Origin: an actinobacterium SCGC AAA028-A23
Lineage (GTDB): Bacteria > Actinomycetota > Actinomycetes > Nanopelagicales > Nanopelagicaceae
DNA length: 44,146 nt
Assembly: GCA_000378905.1 (NCBI GenBank)
Contig: KB900602.1
Span: 1 to 44,146, forward strand
Direction of reading: 5' to 3'
How positions within the stretch are numbered: the first letter of the stretch is position 1; each line of letters opens with the position of its first letter. The notes below the pieces were generated by a model. That model saw only the letters and a list, made by a program, of their open reading frames with translations. It had not been told where the DNA came from and searched no databases. Shown here in pieces: positions 21,182 to 32,282 of this stretch. The position numbers and the translations under genes were made by a program.

Positions 21182-22116
21182 TTCTGATTCAAGGGGCTGA
21201 AGGCTTGCTTGCCGACCGCGCAATCGCTCAAGTTATTTCCAGTAAATCAGGGGCTGAAGTTATCTCACTTTCGATTGAAAACATTGAAGTTGGAGTTATA
21301 ACAGATAATTTGGCACCATCATTATTTGGTGATGAAAGAATTGTAGTAATAAAGGAAATTCAAGATTTGGATTCAGATTGTTCAGAAGAGATAGTTAGTT
21401 ACCTAGAAAATCCTGACGATAATTTGACCCTAGTACTTTGGCACAAAGGTGGAGTTAAGGGAAAAGGTTTAGTTGATAAATTGAAGAAAAGTGGTGCACA
21501 AATAATTTTGGCTGAAGCGGTTAAAAAAGAGGGTGAGAAGTCAGAGTTTATTAGAGGTGAGTTTAAAAAGTTAGATCGTAAAATCACCACTGAAGCTGTC
21601 CAAGCCTTAATTGATTCGCTAGGTAATGATTTGAGAGAGTTAAGTGGGGCTTGCTCGCAACTTGCCTCCGATGTAGTAGTAGGAAAAACTATTGATGAAG
21701 AAGATGTGGTTTCTTATCAATTGGGTAGAGTCGAAAGCACTGGATTTGATGTTGCCGATGCTGCATTAGATGGAAATACCCCGATTGCCATAATCAAGCT
21801 TCGAAATGCTCTTGCAACTGGCACTGACCCGATATTGATTGTGAGCGCACTTGCCTCTTCAGTTAGAACTTTGGCAAAAGTTTCAGGCGCATCTCGTTCT
21901 GCAAAGTCCTTTGAGTTGGCTCAATCTTTAGCGATCGCTCCTTGGCAAATTGATAAAGCCCGTCGTCAATTGATTGGCTGGAGTGATAATTCAATTTCAA
22001 AAGCGGTAGTGGCAATCTCAGCTGCAGATGCTGATATTAAAGGAGCGGCGTCAGATCCTATTTACGCCTTGGAACGGGCAATTATGACGGTTTGTGCTGC
22101 CAGAGGGTCTCGCTAA
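21157..22116 (+). CDS. holA: DNA polymerase III subunit delta
   Basis: HolA-like protein (LAPSLFGDERIVVIKEI...; LVLWHKGGVKGKGLVDKLKK) in the conserved comEC-holA-rpsT order; exact start uncertain. Confidence 0.88.
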   Translation: MVANKVGLVLIQGAEGLLADRAIAQVISSKSGAEVISLSIENIEVGVITDNLAPSLFGDERIVVIKEIQDLDSDCSEEIVSYLENPDDNLTLVLWHKGGVKGKGLVDKLKKSGAQIILAEAVKKEGEKSEFIRGEFKKLDRKITTEAVQALIDSLGNDLRELSGACSQLASDVVVGKTIDEEDVVSYQLGRVESTGFDVADAALDGNTPIAIIKLRNALATGTDPILIVSALASSVRTLAKVSGASRSAKSFELAQSLAIAPWQIDKARRQLIGWSDNSISKAVVAISAADADIKGAASDPIYALERAIMTVCAARGSR

Positions 22117-22117
22117 A

Positions 22118-22156
22118 TAGGCTCAGTTTGAGCCTAACGGGTATGCGCTGATACCC
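22118..22156. repeat. Two tandem hairpins between holA and rpsT
   Basis: TAGGCTCA-GTT-TGAGCCTA (22118-22136) and GGGTAT-gcgctg-ATACCC (22139-22156). Confidence 0.8.
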
Positions 22157-22208
22157 TTACGACCTTGCTCAATACGATTTAAACAAACAACGAGAAAAGG
22201 TAATTCAA

Positions 22209-22478
22209 GTGGCAAACATTAAGTCCCAGATCAAACGAATCCGCACTAACAACAAGGCGCAGGATCGTAATAAGGCTTATCGATCAGCTCTTCGCACTGC
22301 CATTCGTAAATTTCGCGATGCAGTAACTGCCGGAGATGCCACAAAAATTAAATCTGAGTTTCAAGATGCTTCTCGTACATTAGATATGGCTGTTTCAAAA
22401 GGCGTAATTCATGCCAACAACGCAGCTAACAAAAAGTCAGCTATGGCTAAATTAGCCAATAAAGCTGGCGTTCGTTAA
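22209..22478 (+). CDS. rpsT: 30S ribosomal protein S20
   Basis: [38 protein letters not shown] start. Confidence 0.96.
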   Translation: MANIKSQIKRIRTNNKAQDRNKAYRSALRTAIRKFRDAVTAGDATKIKSEFQDASRTLDMAVSKGVIHANNAANKKSAMAKLANKAGVR

Positions 22479-22503
22479 TTTTCTAGAAACCCTTAAGGCA
22501 TAA

Positions 22504-24369
22504 ATGCCTTCCATCTCCAGTGCTAAAGCACCGCAGCCTGCTGCAACAAATCCTGCACAAATAAGAAATTTTTGCATAATTGCCCATATCGATCATGGCA
22601 AATCTACCTTGGCAGATCGAATGCTTGGAATTACAGGTGTAGTCGAAGATAGAAATATGCGTGCTCAATATTTAGATCGCATGGATATTGAAAGAGAACG
22701 TGGAATTACAATTAAAAGTCAGGCAGTTAGATTGCCTTGGCGTTCAGGTATTGATGGGCAAGATTACATTTTGAATATGATCGATACACCAGGCCATGTG
22801 GATTTCACTTATGAGGTTTCGCGATCACTTGCAGCGTGTGAAGGTGCAATCTTGCTTGTTGATTGTGCACAAGGTATCGAAGCGCAAACTCTGGCAAATC
22901 TTTATCTGGCTATGGAGAATAATTTAACGATAATTCCGGTACTAAATAAAATTGATCTTCCAGCAGCGCAACCTGAAAAATTCGCAGAGGAGCTTGCCAA
23001 TCTGATCGGATGTAAGCCGGAGGATTGTTTAAGAGTTTCAGGCAAAACTGGCGAGGGCGTTGAGGTTCTTTTAGACCAGATAGTTAAACAAATGCCACCA
23101 CCTGTCGGAGATCCAAAAGCACCCACTAGAGCTTTAATTTTTGATTCTGTTTATGACTCCTACCGTGGCGTTGTTACCTATGTAAGAGTTGTTGATGGAC
23201 ATTTATCGCCACGAGATCAAATTCAAATGTTCTCTACTGGAGTTCGCCATGAAATGTTGGAAGTTGGCGTGATTTCTCCTGAACCAATTGCTGGAAATGG
23301 TTTAGGTGTTGGCGAAGTTGGTTATTTAATTACCGGTGTTAAAGATGTAAGACAGTCACGAGTTGGAGATACCGTAACTACTTACAACAACCCTACGACA
23401 GTGGCATTAGCTGGATATAAAGATCCAAAACCTATGGTTTTCTCCGGTTTATTTCCTTTAGATGGTGCTGAATATCCGATGTTGCGTGAAGCATTAGATA
23501 AGTTGCAACTTAATGATGCTGCATTAGTTTTTGAGCCAGAATCTTCAGCCGCGTTAGGTTTTGGTTTTAGATGTGGCTTCTTAGGACTATTGCATATGGA
23601 AATTGTTCGTGAGCGATTAGAACGCGAAGCTGGATTAACGCTAATCTCAACTGCTCCTAGCGTGGTTTATAACGTAACGCTAGATGATGGCAAGAAGTTA
23701 GTAGTTACTAATCCTTCTGAATATCCGGATGGGAAAGTTGCAGAGGTTCAGGAACCAATCGTCAAAGCAACAATATTGGCACCTAGTGAGTTCATCGGAA
23801 CGATTATGGAGCTTTGCCAGCAGCGCAGAGGCATTCAAAAAGGCATGGACTATTTATCAGAAGACAGAATTGAAATTCGCTACACATTACCGCTTGCCGA
23901 AATTGTTTTTGATTTCTTTGATCAATTAAAGTCCAGAACTAGAGGTTATGCCTCACTTGATTATGAACCAATTGGTGAAGAAGCAGGTGACCTAGTTAAA
24001 GTAGATATCTTGCTCCAAGGTGAAAAAGTAGATGCTTTCAGCCAAATCATTCATCGAGATAAAGCTTATTCATACGGCGTTAAGATGACGGAAAAACTTC
24101 GTGAATTGATTCCACGTCAACAATTTGAGGTGCCAATCCAAGCTGCAATCGGTGCAAAGATTATCGCTCGTGAAAACATTAGAGCCATCAGAAAAGATGT
24201 ACTAGCCAAATGTTATGGCGGCGATATCACACGTAAACGAAAACTTTTGGAGAAGCAAAAAGAGGGTAAGAAGAGAATGAAGATGGTTGGCCGTGTTGAG
24301 GTTCCGCAGGAAGCCTTTATTGCCGCTTTAACAACTGATTCAGATAAAGTGAGTGAAAAGAAAAAGTAA
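22504..24369 (+). CDS. lepA: Elongation factor 4 (LepA)
   Basis: [23 protein letters not shown], LepA C-terminal domain. Confidence 0.97.
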   Translation: MPSISSAKAPQPAATNPAQIRNFCIIAHIDHGKSTLADRMLGITGVVEDRNMRAQYLDRMDIERERGITIKSQAVRLPWRSGIDGQDYILNMIDTPGHVDFTYEVSRSLAACEGAILLVDCAQGIEAQTLANLYLAMENNLTIIPVLNKIDLPAAQPEKFAEELANLIGCKPEDCLRVSGKTGEGVEVLLDQIVKQMPPPVGDPKAPTRALIFDSVYDSYRGVVTYVRVVDGHLSPRDQIQMFSTGVRHEMLEVGVISPEPIAGNGLGVGEVGYLITGVKDVRQSRVGDTVTTYNNPTTVALAGYKDPKPMVFSGLFPLDGAEYPMLREALDKLQLNDAALVFEPESSAALGFGFRCGFLGLLHMEIVRERLEREAGLTLISTAPSVVYNVTLDDGKKLVVTNPSEYPDGKVAEVQEPIVKATILAPSEFIGTIMELCQQRRGIQKGMDYLSEDRIEIRYTLPLAEIVFDFFDQLKSRTRGYASLDYEPIGEEAGDLVKVDILLQGEKVDAFSQIIHRDKAYSYGVKMTEKLRELIPRQQFEVPIQAAIGAKIIARENIRAIRKDVLAKCYGGDITRKRKLLEKQKEGKKRMKMVGRVEVPQEAFIAALTTDSDKVSEKKK

Positions 24370-25515
24370 GTGAATCTTGCCTTTTACATTCACATTCCAT
24401 ATTGCGTAAAGCGATGCGGCTACTGCGACTTTAATACCTATACCCCTGCGGAATTAAAGATTTCAGCGGGGCTTGAACAGATATCAAACTCTTACATAGA
24501 TCTACTGCTTCAAGAAATAGATTCAGTACGCGAGCAAATTGTTGGAGAAATTACGGTTCCTTCCATATTTTTTGGGGGCGGAACTCCTTCACTTATGCAG
24601 CCAGATGATATTGGAAGAGTTGTATCAAAGATTAAGAATGAGTTTGATTTACCACTTAACTCAGAAATTACCTTAGAGTGCAACCCGGACACGGTAACTA
24701 AAGTTAGTTTAGAGAATTTCAAAAAAATTGGGATTAATAGAGTTTCATTTGGCATGCAATCTGCCGTTCCACATGTACTTGCCACTTTAGATAGAACTCA
24801 CAAACCAGAGAACTTAGCGCAAGCGACAACTTGGGCCAACGAAGTGGGAATATCTGAAATTTCAGTTGATTTGATTTATGGCACACCCGGTGAATCAATC
24901 ACAGATTGGCAAACCTCCATAGATTCTGCACTAGCGTTACCAATTACGCATATCTCAGCTTATGCACTAATTATTGAAGAAGGAACGAAGCTGGCAGCAC
25001 AAATCAAACGTGGTGAGGTTCCAGAAGTCGATGATGATTTAGTTGCAGATAAATACTTGATCGCTGACAAAGCATTTAAAGAAGCAGGATTTGAGTGGTA
25101 TGAGTTAAGTAATTGGTCTAAACCTGGCTCTGAGAGTAAACATAATATGGCTTATTGGAATGGAGATAACTGGTGGGGTGCTGGGCCTGGTGCACACTCA
25201 CATTTAAATGGTAAAAGATTCTGGAATGTTAAGCACCCAAATCTATATAAAGAGAGAATTCAAAATAAACAATCAGCAGTTGCTGATTCTGAAGTACTTA
25301 AAAAAGATCAGATTGAAAGTGAGCGGTTAATGCTTCTCCTTAGATTACCTTCCGGAATTGAGAAGCAAACTTTGAATCAAATTCAGTTATCAGAACTATC
25401 TGAGTTTGTAGAAAGTGGCCATTTAGATCGCGCTAATTGGAATCTAGGTCGCGCCTCATTGACCCTAAATGGGCGATTAATTGCTGATCGAATTCTTAGA
25501 AAAATCCTCTTGTAG
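24370..25515 (+). CDS. hemW: Radical SAM heme chaperone HemW
   Basis: HIPYCVKRCGYCDFNTY, FFGGGTPSLM; located between lepA and hrcA. Confidence 0.93.
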   Translation: MNLAFYIHIPYCVKRCGYCDFNTYTPAELKISAGLEQISNSYIDLLLQEIDSVREQIVGEITVPSIFFGGGTPSLMQPDDIGRVVSKIKNEFDLPLNSEITLECNPDTVTKVSLENFKKIGINRVSFGMQSAVPHVLATLDRTHKPENLAQATTWANEVGISEISVDLIYGTPGESITDWQTSIDSALALPITHISAYALIIEEGTKLAAQIKRGEVPEVDDDLVADKYLIADKAFKEAGFEWYELSNWSKPGSESKHNMAYWNGDNWWGAGPGAHSHLNGKRFWNVKHPNLYKERIQNKQSAVADSEVLKKDQIESERLMLLLRLPSGIEKQTLNQIQLSELSEFVESGHLDRANWNLGRASLTLNGRLIADRILRKILL

Positions 25516-25527
25516 TACCTTTTGCTT

Positions 25528-26541
25528 ATGAGTAATGCGATGCCAGGACGGCAACTTGAAATCCTAAAAGCGATTGTGGATGAGTATGTTGCTACAGAGG
25601 AACCAGTTGGTTCTAAGACTTTGGCTACTCGCGCGGGATTAGGTGTATCGCCAGCCACAATTAGAAATGAAATGGCGTTGCTAGAGGATGCTGGTTTAAT
25701 TACTCAGCCGCACACGAGCGCTGGAAGAATTCCGACCAATAAAGGTTACCGAGTATTTGTTGATCAACTAGCTGAAGTTAAACCTCTTTCAAATGCTGAA
25801 CGTAAAGCCATAGAGAACTTCTTAGATGGAGCAACTGATTTAGATGATGTAATTTCTCGCACCGTCAGGTTATTGGCTCAAGTCACCAAGCAAGTTGCTG
25901 TAGTGCAGTATCCATCTTTGATTAAAGCAAAGGTTCGGCATATCGAATTAGTGTTATTAAACCCAAATAGAATCATGATTGTTTTAATCACTGACACTGG
26001 ACGCGTGGAGCAACGAATGGTTGAACTTGCTTATGAAATCACAGAAGGCTCACTTTCAGACTTACACAAAAAGGTCAATTCATTAATCTCCACCCAGTCA
26101 CTTTCAAATGTCGCAAGCAAGTTAGAGAGTCTAAGTTCGAGCTATAGAGGCAGTGATAAGTCAAACATTGTTGTAATTATTACAACTTTAATTGAAATGG
26201 CTATAGAACAACCAGAGGAAAAAGTTGTGCTTGCTGGTGCATCAAATTTGGCGAGAGCAAACCAAGATCTTTCTACCAGTATTCATCCAATTCTTGAAGC
26301 ACTAGAGGAGCAAGTGGTTTTGTTGAGATTGCTTTCAGGCACAGATTCTTCAGTTAAAGTTCAAATTGGTGATGAGCAAAGCGAGAAAAGTTTAAGAAAA
26401 ACAAGCTTGGTCAAGGTTGGATATGCAAATGTTGGTGCACTTGGAATCTTAGGCCCAACTCGTATGGATTATGCCTCATCAATTTCAGCTGTGAATGCGG
26501 TTGCTAATTATGTTGGACGATTCCTTACTGAGAATAAATAG
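25528..26541 (+). CDS. hrcA: Heat-inducible transcription repressor HrcA
   Basis: RQLEILKAIVDEYVATEEPVGSKTLATRAGLGVSPATIRNEMA; precedes dnaJ. Confidence 0.95.
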   Translation: MSNAMPGRQLEILKAIVDEYVATEEPVGSKTLATRAGLGVSPATIRNEMALLEDAGLITQPHTSAGRIPTNKGYRVFVDQLAEVKPLSNAERKAIENFLDGATDLDDVISRTVRLLAQVTKQVAVVQYPSLIKAKVRHIELVLLNPNRIMIVLITDTGRVEQRMVELAYEITEGSLSDLHKKVNSLISTQSLSNVASKLESLSSSYRGSDKSNIVVIITTLIEMAIEQPEEKVVLAGASNLARANQDLSTSIHPILEALEEQVVLLRLLSGTDSSVKVQIGDEQSEKSLRKTSLVKVGYANVGALGILGPTRMDYASSISAVNAVANYVGRFLTENK

Positions 26542-26544
26542 TTT

Positions 26545-27651
26545 ATGGGCGATCTATACGAAACACTGGGCGTAGATAGAGATGCCAGTTTTGATGAGAT
26601 CAAGAAGGCGTATAGAAAACTTGCTAGGAGCTTTCATCCAGATGTAAATCCGGATCCGAAGATGGCGGATAAGTTCAAGGAAATAACCGCTGCATATGAG
26701 ATCCTCAGCGATCCAGATAAACGCCAGAATTACGATATTGGTGGAAGTGGTTTTGGTTCGGGTTTTGGTAATTCTAATTTCGGTTTTGGCGACATTATGG
26801 ATGCCTTCTTTGGAGGAGGACAACAGCGCGGACCGCGTCCAAGAACTAGGCCAGGACAAGATGCACTTATTAGAGTTGAAGTTGATCTAAAGGAAGCTGT
26901 TTTTGGTTGCGAGCGAGATTTAAATGTTGACACTGCAATAGTTTGCACAAAATGTGGTGGAAGTGGATGTGCGAATAATTCAAGACCTAGAACTTGTGAT
27001 ATTTGCAAAGGTAGAGGAGAAACTCAACAAGTGGCCCGTTCAATTCTTGGACAGGTAATGACAAGTCGGCCCTGTGCAAGTTGCCAAGGTTTTGGTTCGG
27101 TTATTTCTGATCCCTGCACAGAATGCGCAGGCGATGGAAGAGTTAGGGCACGCAAAAGTATTCCAATCAAAATACCTGCTGGTGTTGAAACTGGAAACCG
27201 AATTCAATTAAGTGGGCAAGGTGAAGTTGGCCCTGGTGGTGGAACCTCAGGAGATTTGTATGTTGAAATAGTTGAAATTCCTCATGAGTATTTACTGCGA
27301 GATGAAAATAATTTGCACATATCAATTGCTATTCCGATGAGCTCTGCAGCGATAGGTACGACCGTAAGTATTGATACCTTTGATGGACCTCAAAAAGTCG
27401 ATATTAAAGAAGGAACCCAAAGTGACTCAACATTCACTTTGAAAGGCCTAGGTGTAACCAGACTTCGAGGTGGTGGGCGCGGAGATTTGATAGTGCATGT
27501 TGAAGTCGTAATTCCAGGGAAGTTAACTCGAGAGCAAACTGAACTAATGAAGAAATTTGCTCAGCTAAGAAATGAAGATGGAAGTAAGGTCTTAGTTCAC
27601 ACCAATAGCGATCAAGGTTTTTTTGGTAAGTTAAGAAACGCATTCCGCTGA
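26545..27651 (+). CDS. dnaJ: Chaperone DnaJ
   Basis: J domain with HPD, four zinc-finger motifs ([32 protein letters not shown]). Confidence 0.96.
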   Translation: MGDLYETLGVDRDASFDEIKKAYRKLARSFHPDVNPDPKMADKFKEITAAYEILSDPDKRQNYDIGGSGFGSGFGNSNFGFGDIMDAFFGGGQQRGPRPRTRPGQDALIRVEVDLKEAVFGCERDLNVDTAIVCTKCGGSGCANNSRPRTCDICKGRGETQQVARSILGQVMTSRPCASCQGFGSVISDPCTECAGDGRVRARKSIPIKIPAGVETGNRIQLSGQGEVGPGGGTSGDLYVEIVEIPHEYLLRDENNLHISIAIPMSSAAIGTTVSIDTFDGPQKVDIKEGTQSDSTFTLKGLGVTRLRGGGRGDLIVHVEVVIPGKLTREQTELMKKFAQLRNEDGSKVLVHTNSDQGFFGKLRNAFR

Positions 27652-28367
27652 TGCTTTCCTTGTTCTTTGCAGATCAAATCAGCACAGGTTCAACTCAAGA
27701 TCTTCTTGGTGATGAAGCGCACCATGCCAGCAAAGTATTACGTCTTAATCTCGGCGAGCAGATTAAAATTTCAGATGGCAAAGGTTCTTGGGTTTCAGGA
27801 CCAATAACTGAAATTGAGAAGAAAAAACTCACAATAGCTATTTCTGATCGGGGAGCAAGTACGGTAGTTACTCCAGAAATAGTATTGGTTCAAGCTGTAA
27901 CGAAATCTGATCGAAATAAGGAAATGCTTGAGTTGGCCGTAGGTGCAGGGGTAGATCGAATAATTCCCTGGCAATCAGAAAGATCGATTAGTAAATGGCA
28001 ATCAGACTCTTATTCCAAATGGGAAATTGGAATTAAAGAGGCATGTAAGCAGGCCCGCCAAGTTCGCTTGCCTGAGCTAAATAAAGTGATGAACACCAAT
28101 GAAATTTCGAAGTTATTCACTCAAAATAGCAGGGGATTTATTTTCCATGAGTCTGCAAACATCCAATTTTCTCACCAAGAGGTGGATGAAAAACTAGATT
28201 GTGTTTATCTAGTGATTGGCCCTGAAGGTGGCATAACAGAATCAGAATTAGGGATTTTTACGCAAGCAGGGGGCCAAGTTGTTAGGTTGGGTAGTACAGT
28301 TTTGCGATCGGCCCATGCTGGATTTGCTGCAATTGCAGCTCTTCAAACAAGGTTAGGTAGGTGGTAG
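27651..28367 (+). CDS. rsmE: 16S rRNA (uracil1498-N3)-methyltransferase RsmE
   Basis: HHASKVLRLNLGEQIKISDG and VIGPEGGITESE, LGSTVLRSAHA. Confidence 0.93.
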   Translation: MLSLFFADQISTGSTQDLLGDEAHHASKVLRLNLGEQIKISDGKGSWVSGPITEIEKKKLTIAISDRGASTVVTPEIVLVQAVTKSDRNKEMLELAVGAGVDRIIPWQSERSISKWQSDSYSKWEIGIKEACKQARQVRLPELNKVMNTNEISKLFTQNSRGFIFHESANIQFSHQEVDEKLDCVYLVIGPEGGITESELGIFTQAGGQVVRLGSTVLRSAHAGFAAIAALQTRLGRW

Positions 28368-28369
28368 TA

Positions 28370-28705
28370 ATGGATTGCTTATTTTGTAAAATTGTTGCCG
28401 GTCAAATTCCTGCCTCTATCGTTAAATCCACTAATTTAATTACGGCATTCAATGACATCACGCCCCAAGCACCAACTCATATACTCATAATTCCTAATCA
28501 GCATTTTGCAAATATGGCAGAGGTGGCACAGTCAAACCTTGAGTTAGCTGGTGAAATATTTAAAACTGCTGGTGAAATTGCATCAGAACTTGGTTTGGAT
28601 AGTTACCGAACCAATGTAAACACTGGAGCCGGGGCAGGCCAGTCGGTCTTTCACGCTCATTTGCACCTACTAGGCGGCCGTTCATTCGCTTGGCCACCTG
28701 GTTAA
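28370..28705 (+). CDS. HIT family protein
   Basis: DCLFCKIVAGQIPAS; HxHxH motif QSVFHAHLHLLGGR. Confidence 0.92.
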   Translation: MDCLFCKIVAGQIPASIVKSTNLITAFNDITPQAPTHILIIPNQHFANMAEVAQSNLELAGEIFKTAGEIASELGLDSYRTNVNTGAGAGQSVFHAHLHLLGGRSFAWPPG

Positions 28706-28721
28706 ATATAGAATTGCAGCA

Positions 28722-29720
28722 ATGGACCCCTTAGTCATTAAAGTACCGGCAGCATTTCCCATGGTCACTTTGGTTGGGCCTGCCGATAGTAATTTACGAA
28801 TTTTAGAAAATCGTTTCCCACAACTATCTGTGACTGTTAGAGGTAATGAGATTTATGTTGCAGGTGAACCTGATCAAGCCAAACAGTTTGTTAACTTAGT
28901 TGAAGAACTAATTGCGATTTTACGAGGTGGACAAAACTTAACGGCAGATTTAGTTCGTCGTTCAATAGACATGATTAAGCAAGATCCGACAGAGCACCCA
29001 GCTGAAGTATTGTCACTTAATATTTTAAGTAATCGTGGAAAAACAATTCGGCCAAAAACTGCAAACCAGAAAAAATACGTGGATGCTATTGATCAGAATA
29101 CGATAACTTTTGGAATTGGACCTGCTGGATCTGGTAAAACTTACCTGGCAATGGCAAAAGCAATTCAATCTTTGCAGGCCAAACAAGTTAATCGAATTAT
29201 TTTGACAAGACCAGCAGTTGAAGCCGGTGAGCGTTTAGGCTTTTTACCAGGCACACTTCATGAAAAAATTGATCCATACCTACGTCCGCTATTTGATGCT
29301 CTGCATGACATGATTGATCAAGAAGCCATACCAAGATTAATGAATTCAGGTGTAATTGAGGTTGCACCATTGGCTTATATGCGTGGCAGAACTCTAAATG
29401 ATTCTTTTATTATTTTAGATGAAGCTCAGAACACTACTGCCGAGCAAATGAAGATGTTCTTAACAAGACTTGGGTTTGGTTCCAAAATGGTTGTCACAGG
29501 TGATGTAACTCAGGTTGATTTGCCCAATAACTCTCAATCTGGATTAAAGATCGTTCAAGATGTATTGACGGGCGTAGAGGATATTTCTTTTATGTACTTG
29601 AATGCAGAAGATGTCGTTCGAAACAGATTAGTAGGAGATATTGTCACAGCTTATGGAAATTGGGATCAAAATATTTCAAAGAGCACTTTTCCAATACGAA
29701 GCGGTAAAGGTGATCGATAA
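28722..29720 (+). CDS. phoH: PhoH family ATPase
   Basis: FGIGPAGSGKTYLAMAKAI, FIILDEAQNTTAEQMKMFLTRLGFGSKMVVTGD. Confidence 0.95.
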   Translation: MDPLVIKVPAAFPMVTLVGPADSNLRILENRFPQLSVTVRGNEIYVAGEPDQAKQFVNLVEELIAILRGGQNLTADLVRRSIDMIKQDPTEHPAEVLSLNILSNRGKTIRPKTANQKKYVDAIDQNTITFGIGPAGSGKTYLAMAKAIQSLQAKQVNRIILTRPAVEAGERLGFLPGTLHEKIDPYLRPLFDALHDMIDQEAIPRLMNSGVIEVAPLAYMRGRTLNDSFIILDEAQNTTAEQMKMFLTRLGFGSKMVVTGDVTQVDLPNNSQSGLKIVQDVLTGVEDISFMYLNAEDVVRNRLVGDIVTAYGNWDQNISKSTFPIRSGKGDR

Positions 29721-29751
29721 TCAATTCAAACAATAGTTTGAGTTATAAATT

Positions 29752-30189
29752 ATGAAAATTGACTTAGAAAATCTCTCATCTGATGAGTGCAATGAGAAAT
29801 CGATTGCGTCCGTTGTTGAATACTCGCTTAGTAGATTAGGAATTCATCCAGACTCTGAAATTTCAATAAGATTTGTGGATGAAGTTGAAATGACCGATCT
29901 CCACTTAAAGTGGATGCAACTGGATGGCCCAACTGATGTTCTTTCATTCCCAATGGATGAAATGAAACCCAACTCAGTTGCCAATGGTCCTGGAGTAGTT
30001 GGAGATATTGTTTTGTGCCCAACATATGCTGCAAAGAATGGCAAGCAGACAGTTGAAAGAGAATTAGAGCTTTTAGCTGTTCATGGGGTGTTACATCTTC
30101 TTGGATATGATCATGAAGAAATCGAGGATGAGGTTGAAATGTTTTCCCTGCAAGAAAAGATTCTAGGTGAGTGGAGAGCATTAAAGTGA
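29752..30189 (+). CDS. ybeY: Endoribonuclease YbeY
   Basis: Zinc motif HGVLHLLGYDH; DGPTDVLSFP. Confidence 0.95.
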   Translation: MKIDLENLSSDECNEKSIASVVEYSLSRLGIHPDSEISIRFVDEVEMTDLHLKWMQLDGPTDVLSFPMDEMKPNSVANGPGVVGDIVLCPTYAAKNGKQTVERELELLAVHGVLHLLGYDHEEIEDEVEMFSLQEKILGEWRALK

Positions 30190-31481
30190 GTATTTCTGAA
30201 TTATCAGTCGTATTTATCCTGCTTATGTTTGCTGGATTACTTGCCGGATGTGAATCAGCTTTAACATCTTTATCAAGGCTATTAATTGAAGAAATAGTAG
30301 AGGCCAGCCCTAAGTACAAGAAACGTTTTGATTTGTTTGTTGAAAACCCATCTAGATATTTAAATGTGCTTCTACTCGTACGAAAATCTTGTGAATTAAC
30401 AGCTACCGCACTTGTTGCAACCTCATTTGTTGAAAATGGAACAAACAAAGGCTTTGCGCTGGCCCAGGCAATTATTTTAATGGTTGCAATTTCATATGTA
30501 ATCGTTGGCGTTGGCCCTAGAACTATGGGTAAACAACATGCTCCAAAATGGTCAAAGTCAGCAATTACGATTGCTTGTTTGTTATCTCAAATTCTGGGAC
30601 CGCTAACTAACTTGCTAATTAAAATTGGAAATGCGCTAACCCCTGGAAAAGGATTTAAGTCAGGACCTTTTTCTACTGAGGCGGAGTTTCGTGATCTAGT
30701 GGATCAGGCAAGTGAGAGTGGGTTTGTGGAGGAATCAGAACGAGAAATGATTCATTCCGTTTTTGATCTTGGCGAAACAATGGTTCGCGAGCTGATGATT
30801 CCTCGTACTGAAATGGTATGGATCGAATCAGGCAAAAACTTAAGACAAGCATTATCGCTAGCCCTTAGATCGGGATTCACTCGTATCCCGGTAATCTCAG
30901 ATAATTTAGATAATGTGGTTGGAATTGCCTACGTTAAGGATCTTGCAAAACGGGTTCATGAAAACCGGGATGCCGAGCTAATAGAGAATGTAGAAGAGCA
31001 TCTTAGAAAAGCTACCTTTGTTCCCGAGACTAAAACTGCAGATGAATTGCTTAAGCAAATGCAAAGAGATCAAATCCATATGGCAGTAGTAGTGGATGAG
31101 TATGGTGGAACTGCTGGATTAATAACTATTGAAGATATTCTTGAAGAGATTGTTGGTGAAATTGCTGATGAATACGATGATGATGAAAGTGAAGAAGTTG
31201 AGTGGTTATCAGAAGGTAAAGCTAGAATCTCAGCGCGTTTGCATGTTGAAGATTTTACGGAAAAATTCGATTCACAATTTACAGCTGAAGAAATTGAAGA
31301 TGTAGATAGCATCGGTGGGTTAATTGCTAAACATTTGGGTCGAGTTCCAATACCAGGAAGCACAATTACCGTTCCTGGTTGGAAATTAACCGCGGAGAGA
31401 CCAGTTGGTAGGCGCCATCGAATTGCAACAGTTCTAGTGGAAAAAATTGAGGAAGCAAGTCAAATTACAGATCAGTTGTAA
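30186..31481 (+). CDS. CNNM/CorC (HlyC) family transporter with CBS pair
   Basis: DUF21 TM region, CBS domains (MVRELMIPRTEMVWIE...), CorC_HlyC C-terminus; GTG at 30186 overlaps ybeY stop. Confidence 0.9.
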   Translation: MSISELSVVFILLMFAGLLAGCESALTSLSRLLIEEIVEASPKYKKRFDLFVENPSRYLNVLLLVRKSCELTATALVATSFVENGTNKGFALAQAIILMVAISYVIVGVGPRTMGKQHAPKWSKSAITIACLLSQILGPLTNLLIKIGNALTPGKGFKSGPFSTEAEFRDLVDQASESGFVEESEREMIHSVFDLGETMVRELMIPRTEMVWIESGKNLRQALSLALRSGFTRIPVISDNLDNVVGIAYVKDLAKRVHENRDAELIENVEEHLRKATFVPETKTADELLKQMQRDQIHMAVVVDEYGGTAGLITIEDILEEIVGEIADEYDDDESEEVEWLSEGKARISARLHVEDFTEKFDSQFTAEEIEDVDSIGGLIAKHLGRVPIPGSTITVPGWKLTAERPVGRRHRIATVLVEKIEEASQITDQL

Positions 31482-31490
31482 GATGCTCTA

Positions 31491-32282
31491 ATGCGAATTG
31501 TCAGATTCACTGCTCCTGCAGATTCAGGCGTAGGAACAGATCCGTTATTTGGCGTTCTAAATGAGAAAGATTCAATCCTGCTTCTAAAGGGTGATCCAAT
31601 ATTTTCTGGAATTGTGCCACACGATAAAACTTTGAAATTGTCTGAGGTTAAGTTGTTGGCACCAGTTCTTCCTAGAAGCAAAGTTGTTTGTATAGGTAAA
31701 AATTATGCCGACCATGCAGCTGAAATGGATTCTGTGGTTCCAAGTGAGCCAGTTATTTTCATTAAACCCAATACCTCAGTAATCGGTCCAAACGAAACCA
31801 TTGTTTGGCCAAGAATGAGCGAGCGAGTGGACCATGAGGTAGAGCTTGCGATTGTTATTGGTCGAATTTGCAAAGAGGTACCAGCTGCAAAATATAAAGA
31901 TGTAATTTTTGGTTACACAATCGCAAATGATGTCACCGCTCGAGACCTGCAGAAAAAAGATGGCCAGTGGAGTAGAGCTAAAGGTTTTGACACCTTTTGC
32001 CCACTAGGGCCTTGGGTAGATACTGAGTTTGAACCAATTGATCAGAGAATCTCTGCAACCCTAAATGGTGAAGAAAGGCAATCGTCAAAACTATCTGAGA
32101 TGATTTTCAAAGTTCCTACAGTTATTGAATTTGTCTCAAATGTAATGACACTTCTTCCTGGTGATGTGATTCTGACTGGAACGCCTGCTGGTATTGGTCC
32201 CATGCCCGCGGGAGCTTCAATTTCAGTTTCAATTGACGGCTTAGGCACTTTAACCAATAGGGTTTCCTCTCGTGTCCAATAA
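31491..32282 (+). CDS. Fumarylacetoacetate hydrolase family protein
   Basis: KVVCIGKNYADHAAEM...; GYTIANDVTARDLQKKDGQWSRAKGFDTFCPLGPW; PGDVILTGTPAGIG. Confidence 0.93.
   Translation: MRIVRFTAPADSGVGTDPLFGVLNEKDSILLLKGDPIFSGIVPHDKTLKLSEVKLLAPVLPRSKVVCIGKNYADHAAEMDSVVPSEPVIFIKPNTSVIGPNETIVWPRMSERVDHEVELAIVIGRICKEVPAAKYKDVIFGYTIANDVTARDLQKKDGQWSRAKGFDTFCPLGPWVDTEFEPIDQRISATLNGEERQSSKLSEMIFKVPTVIEFVSNVMTLLPGDVILTGTPAGIGPMPAGASISVSIDGLGTLTNRVSSRVQ

Noticed and set aside
25400-26560. CIRCE element expected with hrcA-dnaJ
   Set aside because: No TTAGCACTC-N9-GAGTGCTAA seen in the hrcA or dnaJ upstream regions; HrcA targets are probably elsewhere (groES/groEL).
29828-30448. 206-aa minus-strand ORF
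   Set aside because: Antisense to ybeY and the start of the CNNM gene, both with clear family motifs; no recognisable domain in the translation.
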